Assembly (NCBI RefSeq): GCF_000828055.2
Contig: NZ_CP010523.2
Coordinates: forward strand, 1,984,001-2,048,000
Length of the DNA: 64,000 bases
Origin: Klebsiella variicola
Lineage (GTDB): Bacteria; Pseudomonadota; Gammaproteobacteria; Enterobacterales; Enterobacteriaceae
Reading direction: 5' to 3'
The notes beneath the pieces were generated by a model. That model ran no database searches, was not told the origin of the DNA, and worked only from the letters and a program-made list of their open reading frames with translations. Shown here piece after piece: positions 1 through 8,185 of the stretch (its first letter is position 1; every line of letters starts with the position of its first letter). The position numbers and the translations under genes were made by a program.

Positions 1-1
1 C

Positions 2-736
2 AAAGGGCCGCTGGTGGTGCTGGTTGACCGCTTTAGCGCCTCGGCGTCTGAAATCTTCGCCGCGGCGATGCAGGATTATGGCCGCGCGCTGATCGTTGGC
101 GAGCCGACCTTCGGTAAAGGGACGGTACAGCAGTATCGCTCGTTGAATCGTATCTACGATCAGATGCTGCGTCCGGACTGGCCGGCGTTAGGTTCCGTCC
201 AGTACACCATCCAGAAGTTCTACCGTATTAACGGCGGCAGTACGCAGCGTAAAGGCGTGACGCCGGATATCATGATGCCAACCGGTAATGAAGATCGTGA
301 GACCGGCGAGCAATATGAAGACAACGCGCTGCCGTGGGATAGCATCAACGCAGCCACCTACGTGAAGTCCGGGGATCTGACCCCGTTTGGACCGGAACTG
401 CTCAAGCGCCATGATGAGCGTATCGCGCAGGATCCAGAGTTCCAGTACATCATGAAGGATATTGCCCGTTATAACGCGATGAAGGACAAGCGTAACATCG
501 TCTCTCTGAACTACGCCCAGCGTGAGAAAGAGAACGAAGAGGATGATGCGATTCGTCTGGCGCGGATTAACGATCGCCTGAAACGCGAAGGCAAACCGCT
601 GCTGAAAAAACTGGATGACCTGCCGAAGGATTACCAGGAGCCGGATCCGTATCTTGATGAAACGGTCCATATCGCGGTAGACCTGGCGCATCTTGAAAAA
701 GCGCGCCCGGCGGTGGAACCGCCAGCCAGTAAATAA
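2..736 (+). CDS. prc: Tail-specific protease Prc (Tsp), C-terminal part
   Basis: Periplasmic processing protease that degrades proteins with nonpolar C-termini and trims penicillin-binding protein 3 and, with NlpI, the endopeptidase MepS. The reading frame is open from the window edge, so the N-terminal part, including the PDZ domain, lies outside. What remains is the end of the S41 catalytic domain, with the serine in FSASASEIFA and, about 25 residues later, the lysine in PTFGKGTVQ, which form the Ser/Lys dyad of this family. The charged C-terminal region (REKENEEDD, KKLDDLPKDYQEPDPY) is typical of Prc. Stop TAA is followed by a clear terminator. htpX comes next, as in E. coli. Confidence 0.96.
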   Translation, partial: KGPLVVLVDRFSASASEIFAAAMQDYGRALIVGEPTFGKGTVQQYRSLNRIYDQMLRPDWPALGSVQYTIQKFYRINGGSTQRKGVTPDIMMPTGNEDRETGEQYEDNALPWDSINAATYVKSGDLTPFGPELLKRHDERIAQDPEFQYIMKDIARYNAMKDKRNIVSLNYAQREKENEEDDAIRLARINDRLKREGKPLLKKLDDLPKDYQEPDPYLDETVHIAVDLAHLEKARPAVEPPASK

Positions 737-743
737 ACAACAA

Positions 744-775
744 ACGGGCACCTCAGAGGGTGCCCGTTTTATTTT
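744..775 (+). terminator. Rho-independent terminator after prc
   Basis: Inverted repeat CGGGCACC / GGTGCCCG with a short loop, followed by TTTTATTTTGT, starting 8 bp after the prc stop codon. Confidence 0.9.
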
Positions 776-971
776 GTGCTTTTGTCATCACCTTTCAGCT
801 CAACTAACAAAATGTCAACCTGCCCGGCCGCTGTCAGCAAGATGCTACAAAATGTAAAGTTGTGTTTTTATCGTGACTTAGCGGGGGTTGATGGTTGAAA
901 ATTGCAGCCTGACCCATACGATGTGGGTAATCGCATAGTGCGTTTTGTTAAATTGAGGTAAAAAGAAAATT

Positions 972-1856
972 ATGATGCGAATCGCGCTTTTCCTGCTGAC
1001 GAACCTGGCAGTAATGGTCGTGTTCGGGCTGGTGTTAAGCCTCACGGGGATCCAATCCAGCAGCATGACCGGTCTGTTGATTATGGCCCTGCTGTTCGGC
1101 TTCGGTGGTTCTATCGTTTCGCTGATGATGTCGAAATGGATGGCCCTGAAGTCTGTGGGTGGGGAAGTGATCGAGCAGCCGCGCAACGAAACGGAACGCT
1201 GGCTGATGCACACCGTCGCCCAACAGGCGCAGCAGGCGGGCATTGCCATGCCGCAGGTGGCTATCTATCACGCGCCTGATATCAACGCTTTTGCTACCGG
1301 CGCGCGTCGCGACGCCTCGCTGGTCGCCGTCAGCACCGGGCTGCTACAAAACATGAGCCGTGATGAAGCGGAAGCGGTCATTGCCCATGAAATCAGCCAT
1401 ATCGCTAATGGCGATATGGTGACCATGACGCTGATTCAGGGGGTGGTGAACACCTTCGTTATCTTTATCTCGCGCGTGATTGCCCAGATTGCGGCCGGTT
1501 TCCTCGGCGGCAACCGGGAAGATGAAGGGGAGAGCAGCAATGGTAACCCGCTGATCTACTTCGCTGTCGCCACGGTGCTGGAACTGGTGTTCGGTATTCT
1601 GGCCAGCATTATTACCATGTGGTTCTCTCGTCATCGCGAGTTCCACGCTGACGCCGGCTCGGCGCGACTGGTGGGCCGCGAGAAGATGATTGCTGCCCTG
1701 CAGCGTCTGAAAACCAGCTATGAGCCACAGGAAGCCAGCAGCATGATGGCGTTCTGCATCAATGGTAAAGCGAAATCCATGAGCGAGCTGTTTATGACTC
1801 ACCCGCCGCTGGATAAACGTATTGAAGCCCTGCGTAGCGGTGAGTATCTGAAGTAA
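972..1856 (+). CDS. htpX: Heat-shock membrane protease HtpX
   Basis: Zinc metalloprotease (M48) of the inner membrane that takes part in quality control of membrane proteins alongside FtsH. The protein is 294 residues, the usual length. Two hydrophobic segments lie in the first 55 residues, the zinc motif HEISH is at residues 139-143 with the third ligand probably in HREFHADAG near residue 222, and two more hydrophobic segments lie between roughly 150 and 215. Two ATG codons are adjacent (972 and 975); E. coli HtpX also begins Met-Met-Arg. Its promoter must lie in the 235 bp after prc. In E. coli htpX is controlled by heat shock and the Cpx response; no box was confirmed here. Confidence 0.97.
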
Positions 1857-1880
1857 TCCGTCGGTTCGACGCTAAAAATA

Positions 1881-1914
1881 AAAATCCGCAGCCCGAAAGC
1901 TGCGGATTTTTTTT
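1881..1914. terminator. Shared terminator between htpX and yebQ
   Basis: Long perfect stem AAAATCCGCAGC / GCTGCGGATTTT with loop CCGAAA. It has a T-run on the plus side and an A-run on the other, so it can serve both convergent genes. Confidence 0.9.
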
Positions 1915-1925
1915 GCCGCCGTTTA

Positions 1926-3296
1926 TCAGGCCGCGCGCGGCTGGGTGACGCGCAGACCGCTAATCAGTGCGGCAACGGTCGCCAGAATGCCGGCCAGCAG
2001 CAGGGCGGTATGGGTGCCGCTGTTGCCGAGCAGGTTGAACAGCAGGGCGACCAGCGCCGCGCCAGTGCTCTGACCGAGCAGGCGAGCGGTACCCAGCATC
2101 CCGCTGGCGCCACCGCTGCGATGGCTCGGAGCCGAGGCGACAATAGTGTGGTTATTCGGCGACTGAAACAGCCCGAAACCGGCGCCGCACAGCGCCATAC
2201 GCCAGATAATATCCAGATCGGAAGGCGACTCGGGCAGCAGCGCCAGGCCGAACAGGCCGCAGGCCATAACCAGCAGCCCAATGGCCCCCAGCAGCCCCGC
2301 ATGGCATTTCTCAATCAAATAACCGGCCAGCGGCGCCATCACCATGGTCGCCAGCGGCCAGGGCGTCAGTAGCAGGCCGGTCTCCACTTCGCTGCGCCCC
2401 ATCATCGTCTGCAGGAAGAAGGGCAGGGAGACCATCGCCAGCATCTGCGCACAGAAGGAGCAGATGGAGGTGCAGATAGAGAGTGAGAAGAGCGGGATGC
2501 GCAGCAGGTCGACCGGCAGCAGGGGGACGGGCATGCTGAGCTGGCGGCGAACGAAGAAAAAGCCCACCACCAGCATGGCGGCCACTTCCGCCAGCACCAG
2601 CTGAACAGACTGTCCCTGGGCGAACCCGCTGAGCGCAGTGATCAGCAGCCCGAAGGTGAGGGCGTTCATGATGGCGCTCGGCAGATCGAAGCGGATGATT
2701 TTGCTGCGCGCGCTGTTGGGTGGCAGAAAGCGCATGGCCAGAACAAAAGCGACGATCCCGAGGGGAACGTTAATTAAAAACAGCCATTGCCATGAGGCAA
2801 GGGAGAGGATCGCCGCGGCGATCGTCGGGCCTGCCGCCGAAGAGACGGCGACGACAAAGGAGTTGATGCCCATGCCGCGGCCGAGAAAGCGCTGCGGATA
2901 AATCAGGCGGATCAACGCGGTGTTCACGCTCATCAGCGCGGCGCCGCCCAGCCCCTGGGCGACGCGGGCGAAGGTCAGCATGTCGAGACTGCGCGACAGG
3001 GCGCAGGCCAGCGAGGTAAAGATAAACACCACCAGGCCTATCTTATAGATGCGGCGATAGCCGACCATATCGCCGAGGAAAGAGAGCGGTAGCAGGGCGA
3101 TGACAATGGCGATTTGGTAGGCGTTAACGATCCAGATTGACGCCGCCGGCGAGGCGTTAAGATCGCTGGCGATGGTCGGGAGCGCGACGTTGGCGATAGC
3201 CCCGTCGAGCACGGCCATGGTCAGCCCCAGCACGATGGTCAGAATGGCGCCATAGCGTTGCGGCAGCGGCACGCCATCGGAAGAATTTTTATCCAT
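1926..3296 (-). CDS. yebQ: MFS multidrug efflux transporter YebQ
   Basis: Proton-driven efflux protein of the DHA2 (EmrB/QacA-type, 14-helix) family; substrate unknown. The sequence is strongly hydrophobic throughout and has the family motif LDGAIANVALPTI in helix 1 and the loop motif GDMVGYRRIYK. Position next to kdgR and htpX matches E. coli yebQ. The start used is ATG at 3296 (MDKNSSDGVPLPQRYG), which aligns with the E. coli N-terminus as I recall it and gives 456 residues. A longer frame beginning at 3347 adds 17 residues with no helix and is less likely. KdgR is transcribed divergently, and 177 bp separate the two starts, so both promoters lie there. Confidence 0.92.
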   Translation of the reverse strand: MDKNSSDGVPLPQRYGAILTIVLGLTMAVLDGAIANVALPTIASDLNASPAASIWIVNAYQIAIVIALLPLSFLGDMVGYRRIYKIGLVVFIFTSLACALSRSLDMLTFARVAQGLGGAALMSVNTALIRLIYPQRFLGRGMGINSFVVAVSSAAGPTIAAAILSLASWQWLFLINVPLGIVAFVLAMRFLPPNSARSKIIRFDLPSAIMNALTFGLLITALSGFAQGQSVQLVLAEVAAMLVVGFFFVRRQLSMPVPLLPVDLLRIPLFSLSICTSICSFCAQMLAMVSLPFFLQTMMGRSEVETGLLLTPWPLATMVMAPLAGYLIEKCHAGLLGAIGLLVMACGLFGLALLPESPSDLDIIWRMALCGAGFGLFQSPNNHTIVASAPSHRSGGASGMLGTARLLGQSTGAALVALLFNLLGNSGTHTALLLAGILATVAALISGLRVTQPRAA

Positions 3297-3473
3297 GGTG
3301 AATATAAGTCTTAAATGAAACGGTTTTTTGAATGATGAGTTTAGCATTGATTATTCCGCAGTATGTCGCAGATTTGTAACGAAGTGGCAGAAGAATGATT
3401 GCGGCGCAGAGGCGGCGAATTTATAATAAAAACCGGTTCTAAATTTTATAAAACAGTTACGGCGAGGTGATAA

Positions 3474-4265
3474 ATGGCAGGTGCAGATTTGGATAAACAG
3501 CCAGATTCTGTCTCTTCGGTATTGAAGGTTTTTGGCATCTTACAGGCGCTGGGTGAAGAGCGTGAAATTGGCATTACCGAACTGTCCCAGCGCGTCATGA
3601 TGTCGAAAAGCACCGTTTATCGCTTTTTACAGACCATGAAATCACTGGGCTATGTGGCGCAGGAAGGCGAGTCAGAGAAATACTCCCTCACGCTCAAGCT
3701 GTTCGAGCTGGGCGCTCGTGCGCTGCAGAACGTCGACCTGGTACGCAGCGCCGATATTCAGATGCGCGAACTCTCCCGGCTGACGAAAGAGACTATTCAC
3801 CTCGGGGCGCTGGATGAAGACAGCATCGTCTACATCCACAAGATTGACTCGATGTACAATCTGCGGATGTACTCGCGTATCGGCCGTCGCAATCCGCTGT
3901 ACAGTACCGCGATTGGTAAGGTACTGCTGGCGTGGCGCGATCGCAGCGAAGTGGAGCAGATCCTCGAGGGCGTGGAGTATAAACGCAGCACCGAGCGGAC
4001 CATCACCAGCACGGAAGCGCTGCTGAAGGTGCTGGATGGCGTACGCGAGCAGGGATATGGCGAAGATAACGAAGAGCAGGAAGAGGGGCTACGCTGCATC
4101 GGGGTACCGGTGTTCGATCGTTTCGGCGTGGTTATCGCCGGACTGAGCATCTCTTTCCCGACGCTACGTTTCTCAGAAGAACGTTTGCATGAGTATGTGG
4201 CGATGCTGCATCAGGCGGCGCGCAAGATTTCTGAGCAAATGGGATACAACGACTACCCGTTCTGA
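3474..4265 (+). CDS. kdgR: IclR-family repressor KdgR
   Basis: Transcriptional repressor of pectin and 2-keto-3-deoxygluconate catabolism genes; the inducer is KDG. At 263 residues it has the standard layout: a winged helix-turn-helix at about residues 13-75 (ITELSQRVMMSKSTVYRFLQTM) and an IclR effector-binding domain for the rest (RNPLYSTAIGKVLLAW, EEGLRCIGVPVFD). The ATG has a GAGGTGATAA ribosome-binding site just upstream. The gene is divergent from yebQ. A strong hairpin follows the stop. Confidence 0.96.
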   Translation: MAGADLDKQPDSVSSVLKVFGILQALGEEREIGITELSQRVMMSKSTVYRFLQTMKSLGYVAQEGESEKYSLTLKLFELGARALQNVDLVRSADIQMRELSRLTKETIHLGALDEDSIVYIHKIDSMYNLRMYSRIGRRNPLYSTAIGKVLLAWRDRSEVEQILEGVEYKRSTERTITSTEALLKVLDGVREQGYGEDNEEQEEGLRCIGVPVFDRFGVVIAGLSISFPTLRFSEERLHEYVAMLHQAARKISEQMGYNDYPF

Positions 4266-4281
4266 CGCGGTAGCTGAAACA

Positions 4282-4317
4282 TCCGGCGAGCGCGGTGCTA
4301 TTGTCGCGCTCGCCGGA
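4282..4317 (+). terminator. Terminator hairpin after kdgR
   Basis: 13-bp perfect stem TCCGGCGAGCGCG / CGCGCTCGCCGGA with a 10-nt loop, 17 bp after the kdgR stop. It is followed by GTGATTTT, only a weak T-tract. It lies just outside the convergent yobH stop and may serve both genes. Confidence 0.8.
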
Positions 4318-4323
4318 GTGATT

Positions 4324-4563
4324 TTAACCGTTATCAACCACGGTTGCGCTTTTGCGCAGAATGGGACAGTTACTGACGCCGATCACACCGCTGTTGGAAT
4401 GCACATAAAGTGCGGTACTGACCCCGCGGGCGGTGAGATATTGACACTTAAGACCCAGACCACCGACGTTTTCTTCACTGTGGAATAATACGCCATAGCC
4501 GCTTAATAATACGCCAATCCATAAGATAGCCACGACGACAATAGTACGAATGATTAATCGCAT
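4324..4563 (-). CDS. yobH: Small membrane-anchored protein YobH
   Basis: Conserved 79-residue protein of unknown function. The N-terminal hydrophobic stretch (about residues 4-27, IIRTIVVVAILWIGVLLSGYG) is a membrane anchor or uncleaved signal. The rest is predicted periplasmic and has two cysteines (KCQYLTARG and SNCPILRKS) that could form a disulfide. The C-terminus ATVVDNG and the overall length match E. coli YobH. It is convergent with kdgR and lies next to mgrB, the same order as in E. coli. Confidence 0.9.
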   Translation of the reverse strand: MRLIIRTIVVVAILWIGVLLSGYGVLFHSEENVGGLGLKCQYLTARGVSTALYVHSNSGVIGVSNCPILRKSATVVDNG

Positions 4564-4668
4564 TGATGCCTCATTATTTGTATGATCCTTGCCGTGATTT
4601 TGACACGAACACGTTTTGAAACAAGTCGATGATTCCTAAACTTGCCGTTCGTATTACAGTTAGCCGCG

Positions 4669-4688
4669 GTTTAAGAAGGCCGTGTTAT
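4669..4688 (+). promoter_or_regulatory. Possible PhoP half-sites upstream of mgrB
   Basis: GGTTTA at 4669-4674 and TGTTAT at 4683-4688 resemble the (T/G)GTTTA half-sites of the PhoP box, but the spacing is longer than the classical 5 bp and the second half is poor. mgrB is PhoP-activated in related enterobacteria, so an element is expected here. The exact site is uncertain. Confidence 0.3.
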
Positions 4689-4722
4689 CCTGGTGAGATA
4701 AAGTACTAATGCGGAGAGTGGA

Positions 4723-4866
4723 GTGAAAAAATTACGGTGGGTTTTACTGATAGTCATCATAGCAGGCTGCCTGTTGCTGTGGACTCAGATGCTTAACGTA
4801 ATGTGCGACCAGGATGTTCAGTTTTTCAGCGGCATTTGCACTATCAATAAATTCATCCCGTGGTAA
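4723..4866 (+). CDS. mgrB: PhoQ feedback inhibitor MgrB (intact)
   Basis: 47-residue inner-membrane protein that binds the sensor kinase PhoQ and dampens PhoPQ signalling. In Klebsiella its loss raises PmrAB/PhoPQ output, modifies lipid A and gives polymyxin resistance. The frame begins at GTG with GGAGAGTGGA upstream and encodes [10 protein letters not shown]..., a single transmembrane helix at about residues 5-24, and the periplasmic part with Cys28 and Cys39 ([13 protein letters not shown]) needed for activity, ending NKFIPW. No insertion sequence, frameshift or early stop is present, so this locus predicts a functional MgrB. Confidence 0.97.
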   Translation: MKKLRWVLLIVIIAGCLLLWTQMLNVMCDQDVQFFSGICTINKFIPW

Positions 4867-4940
4867 GACATTTTTCTGACGACTGATTTCCTTCTGCGGT
4901 GTGGGTGGTAGAATGAACGCCTTCTCTTTGAGGTGGTGAA

Positions 4941-5231
4941 ATGAGTGAGTTACTAAATCCTGGGATCTTAAATCTGGCTTCGCTGGCTGTATCCGTCGCG
5001 TTGCTGCTTGTCGGTCTGTTGTTATGGTTCTTCGTCAACCGCGCCAGTTCGCGGGCGAACGAGCAGATAGAACTGCTGCAAGCGCTGCTGGATCAGCAAA
5101 AGCGGCAGAATGCGCTGTTACGTCGCCTTTGCGAAGCTAATGCGCCGGAAAAAGAGGACGTGGCCGAGCCGACCGTCGCAGGCAAGGCGAAAGGAGAGGA
5201 TGAGTTTATCCGCCTGGTGGCAGAGCGCTAA
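4941..5231 (+). CDS. yebO: Membrane-anchored coiled protein YebO
   Basis: Conserved 96-residue enterobacterial protein of unknown function. It has one transmembrane helix at about residues 12-33 (LASLAVSVALLLVGLLLWFF), then a charged amphipathic helix (EQIELLQALLDQQKRQNALLRRLCEAN) that can form a coiled coil in the cytoplasm, and a conserved end EDEFIRLVAER. SD GAGGTGG precedes ATG. Its own promoter is likely: TAGAAT at about 4910 has the look of a -10 element. Confidence 0.92.
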   Translation: MSELLNPGILNLASLAVSVALLLVGLLLWFFVNRASSRANEQIELLQALLDQQKRQNALLRRLCEANAPEKEDVAEPTVAGKAKGEDEFIRLVAER

Positions 5232-5822
5232 GTACCTCCACAGGTGTGCATCATAAGATGCGCACCTGCATGATAGCTGGCAGTAATAGCTTATTCTTAT
5301 TCCATTATTCCTTTCCCCGCGCATTATTCCCTTTTTTACACGCTGTAAATAAAGTCATTCCCGCCGCGTTTATTGCCCTGGAATGTGACACTGTCATCAT
5401 TTTTTCATTATTAAGGTGCAGAATTAGCTCTATTTTTAGCGTGACGACTAACAGGTTTTATTATCACTACACTGGTACGGCTTTAGCGATTTTTCGTCTG
5501 CTGTTATGAGTAATTATGCGCATCAATATTCATCGCCTTCAGCGAAGCGCCGTCAGCATGGCGGTTCGTATACGTACATACCTGGACGAAGCGAAGTTGT
5601 TGAGCTATGGTAAAAAAGTTGCAGTAATGAGGCAGCAACCAGGTGATATTAGCGAATGCTATAACGCCTTGCCAGGAGCGGCAAAGACGCATAAATGTGC
5701 AGGCGATCAAATGATTACCTTATAATTTGTGCGAACGATCGTGACACGTTTAAAAATGGCTTGCCATTATTTACGTAGTATGTGATAACACGTTTCGGGT
5801 TAAACGAGGTACAGTTCTGTTT
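5232..5822. other. Intergenic region between yebO and yobF
   Basis: 591 bp without a gene I can support. A hairpin (AGGTGTGCATC / GATGCGCACCT) at about 5240-5266 may end the yebO transcript, although it has no T-tract. The rest is relatively AT-rich and should hold the yobF-cspC promoter and the start of a long 5' leader. A frame at 5516-5725 (69 codons) has no family resemblance I recognise. Confidence 0.6.
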
Positions 5823-5897
5823 ATGTGTGGCATTTTCAGTAAAGAAGTCCTGAGTAAACACGTTGTCGTTGAATACCGCTTCTCTGCCGAACCTTAA
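5823..5897 (+). pseudogene. yobF: yobF, reduced to its first 24 codons
   Basis: E. coli YobF is a 47-residue heat-responsive small protein encoded just upstream of cspC. Here the frame begins [13 protein letters not shown], as expected, but reaches TAA at codon 25, where the E. coli protein has Tyr. Downstream, in the same frame, a decayed copy of the second half is visible (ISASCSYVSVLSM, 5898-5936), followed by another stop. In a shifted frame the end (AKKTV plus stop, to about 5967) can be recognised. The locus has therefore lost its C-terminal half through a nonsense change and a later frameshift, unless the 24-residue peptide is itself the functional product in this lineage. Comparison with E. 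coli is from memory. Confidence 0.75.
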
Positions 5898-5979
5898 ATT
5901 AGTGCCTCATGCAGTTATGTGTCAGTTTTATCTATGTAAACGCCAGCAGGCGAAGAAAACAGTCTAAGGAATTTTGCAA

Positions 5980-6189
5980 ATGGCAAAGATTAAAGGTCAA
6001 GTTAAGTGGTTCAACGAGTCTAAAGGTTTTGGTTTCATTACTCCGGCTGATGGCAGCAAAGACGTGTTCGTACACTTCTCCGCTATCCAGGGTAACGGCT
6101 TCAAAACTCTGGCTGAAGGCCAGAACGTTGAGTTCGAAATTCAGGACGGCCAGAAAGGTCCGGCTGCAGTTAACGTAACTGCTATCTGA
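5980..6189 (+). CDS. cspC: Cold-shock-like RNA chaperone CspC
   Basis: 69-residue single cold-shock domain (OB fold) that binds single-stranded RNA and stabilises some stress mRNAs; it is constitutive rather than cold-induced in E. coli. RNP1 (KGFGFITP) and RNP2 (VFVHFSAI) motifs are intact, and the protein appears identical to E. coli CspC as I remember it. Start at ATG 5980 with TAAGGA about 10 bp upstream; an in-frame TTG six bases earlier is not the start. The gene directly follows the yobF remnant and ends in a terminator. Confidence 0.97.
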
Positions 6190-6211
6190 TACAAGACCAC
6201 TCTTCTTGTAT

Positions 6212-6246
6212 AAAAGCCTCGCCTGCGCGGGGCTTTTGCGTTTTTA
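6212..6246 (+). terminator. Rho-independent terminator after cspC
   Basis: Stem AAAGCC..GC / GC..GGCTTT around a GC-rich loop, followed by TTTTTATT, 22 bp after the cspC stop. Confidence 0.85.
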
Positions 6247-6376
6247 TTGCAAAGCATGTCATTTTACCCCCTTCCGTCGCGTCTTGTTGCAAATAGTCAA
6301 CTTTATTAGCATTGTGTAGCAGTCTGTTTTGCTAATTTTCTGTTAAATCAGATGGTTGCAAAATGATGCCGGAGCT

Positions 6377-8125
6377 ATGGTGCTAAAGAAAAAAATGAAG
6401 TCCGCCGCCAGCTTTACCCCGATTCGCTTCGGGTTACTCTGTGTGGCCATTCTTGGTTGTCTGGGACTGCTGTTGGCCCGCGTGGGCTGGCTGCAAATTG
6501 TCTCTCCCGATAACCTGGTAAAACAAGAAGACATGCGTTCTCTGCGCGAAGAGCCTGTGGCGGTGGAGCGCGGCATGATTAGCGACCGCGAAGGACGACC
6601 GCTGGCGGTGAGCGTACCGGTCAGCGCTATCTGGATCGACCCGCAGACCACCATGGAGAAGGGTGGGGTTGGTTATGGTCCTCGCTGGCAGGCAATGGCC
6701 GAAGCACTGCATCTCAACCTCGGTGAGCTGGCCCAACGGGTACAAAGTCATCCTCACGCCCGTTTTCTCTATCTGGCGCGTCAGATCAATCCGGAGCAGG
6801 CGGAGTGGATTGATAAACTGCATCTCCCGGGCGTCTATCTGCGCGATGAATCGCGACGTTTCTATCCGGCTGGTCATGTGGCTGCCAATCTGCTGGGCTT
6901 TACCAACGTCGATAATCAGGGCATCGAAGGGGTGGAGAAAAGCTTTAATGCCCAGCTGACCGGCAAACCCGGACGACGCCTGGTGCGCAAAGATAAACAT
7001 GGCAATGTTATTGAAAATATTACCGAAGTGCCGCCAGTCCCGGCGCATAATCTGCAGCTGAGTATTGATGAACGTCTGCAGACGGTGACCGAAGATGCGC
7101 TGGATAATGCCGTTCGCTGGAATAAGGCGGAATCCGGGGCGGCGGTATTGATCAAAATTGATACCGGTGAGATTCTGGCGATGGCCAGCTACCCGGACTT
7201 CAATCCGAACAATCGCGACAGCGCGACGCTGGATGATTTCCGCAACCGCGCCATCAGCGACACCTTCGAACCCGGGTCGACCGTCAAACCGCTGGTGATC
7301 ATGACCGCGCTCCAGCAGGGGATTGTCCAGCCGGATAGCGTGGTGGACACCCATCCGTTTGTCCTCGACGGCCACCGCATCCGCGATGTTGGCTATTATC
7401 CGGAGCTGAGTCTGACCGGGATCCTGCAAAAATCCAGTGATACCGGCGTGTCGCATCTCTCGCTCGCTATGCCGGTGCAGCATCTGCTTGATACCTATCA
7501 GGCATTTGGGTTCGGCGAGCCGACCGGATTGGGATTGACCGGGGAAAGCGCCGGGCTGATGCCGCATCGTCGCTACTGGGGGCAGCTGGATCGCGCTACC
7601 TTCGCTTTCGGCTATGGGTTAATGGTGACGCCGCTCCAGCTGGCGCACGTCTACGCGACTATCGGCGGTTTCGGTATTGAACGACCGTTATCGATAACCC
7701 GCATCGATCCGCCGGTGATAGGTACGCGGGTGATGCCGGAGAACATCGTGCACAGCGTAGAGCATATGATGGAGAGCGTGGCGCTCCCGGGCGGGGGCGG
7801 GACCAAAGCGGCAGTGCGCGACTACCGGGTGGCGGTAAAAACCGGGACGGCGAAGAAAATCGGTCCGGACGGCAAATATATCGATAAATATGTGGCCTAC
7901 ACCGCCGGCGTGGCGCCCGCCAGTCGTCCACAGTTTGCGCTGGTGGTGGTGATGAACGATCCGAGTAATGGCTCCTATTACGGCGGGGCGGTGTCCGCGC
8001 CGGTCTTCAGCCAGATCATGGGGGATGTCCTGCGGCTGGAGAACGTCATGCCGGACGGCATGCCGCAAGGGGCGGAGAATCTGATCGTGATGCACGACAG
8101 CCATCCGCTGGCGCCGGCGCTGTAA
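6377..8125 (+). CDS. FtsI-like class B penicillin-binding protein (PBP3SAL type)
   Basis: D,D-transpeptidase that crosslinks septal peptidoglycan. It is a second FtsI, homologous to Salmonella PBP3SAL (gene next to cspC and rlmA), which divides cells at acidic pH. From ATG 6377 it is 582 residues, the PBP3SAL length. An N-terminal transmembrane helix (about 19-42) is followed by a pedestal domain and the transpeptidase domain: SxxK at Ser301/Lys304 (EPGSTVKPL), the second motif at 353-355 reading SSD where canonical E. coli FtsI has SSN, and KTG at 488-490. It is unlinked to the dcw cluster. Start choice is moderate: GGAG lies only 2 nt from this ATG, and 6395 is an alternative. Confidence 0.88.
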   Translation: MVLKKKMKSAASFTPIRFGLLCVAILGCLGLLLARVGWLQIVSPDNLVKQEDMRSLREEPVAVERGMISDREGRPLAVSVPVSAIWIDPQTTMEKGGVGYGPRWQAMAEALHLNLGELAQRVQSHPHARFLYLARQINPEQAEWIDKLHLPGVYLRDESRRFYPAGHVAANLLGFTNVDNQGIEGVEKSFNAQLTGKPGRRLVRKDKHGNVIENITEVPPVPAHNLQLSIDERLQTVTEDALDNAVRWNKAESGAAVLIKIDTGEILAMASYPDFNPNNRDSATLDDFRNRAISDTFEPGSTVKPLVIMTALQQGIVQPDSVVDTHPFVLDGHRIRDVGYYPELSLTGILQKSSDTGVSHLSLAMPVQHLLDTYQAFGFGEPTGLGLTGESAGLMPHRRYWGQLDRATFAFGYGLMVTPLQLAHVYATIGGFGIERPLSITRIDPPVIGTRVMPENIVHSVEHMMESVALPGGGGTKAAVRDYRVAVKTGTAKKIGPDGKYIDKYVAYTAGVAPASRPQFALVVVMNDPSNGSYYGGAVSAPVFSQIMGDVLRLENVMPDGMPQGAENLIVMHDSHPLAPAL

Positions 8126-8185
8126 CAGTGGTCTGCAGGGGCGAATAGCGCTACACTTTCGCCCTTTAGCAACACCGGAGCCGTC

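Noticed and set aside
4189-4488. 99-codon plus-strand ORF after kdgR
   Set aside because: It overlaps the kdgR 3' end, its terminator and the whole of yobH on the other strand, and resembles nothing known.
5516-5725. 69-codon ORF between yebO and yobF
   Set aside because: Only a weak GAG before ATG, no recognisable family and composition like the intergenic DNA around it.
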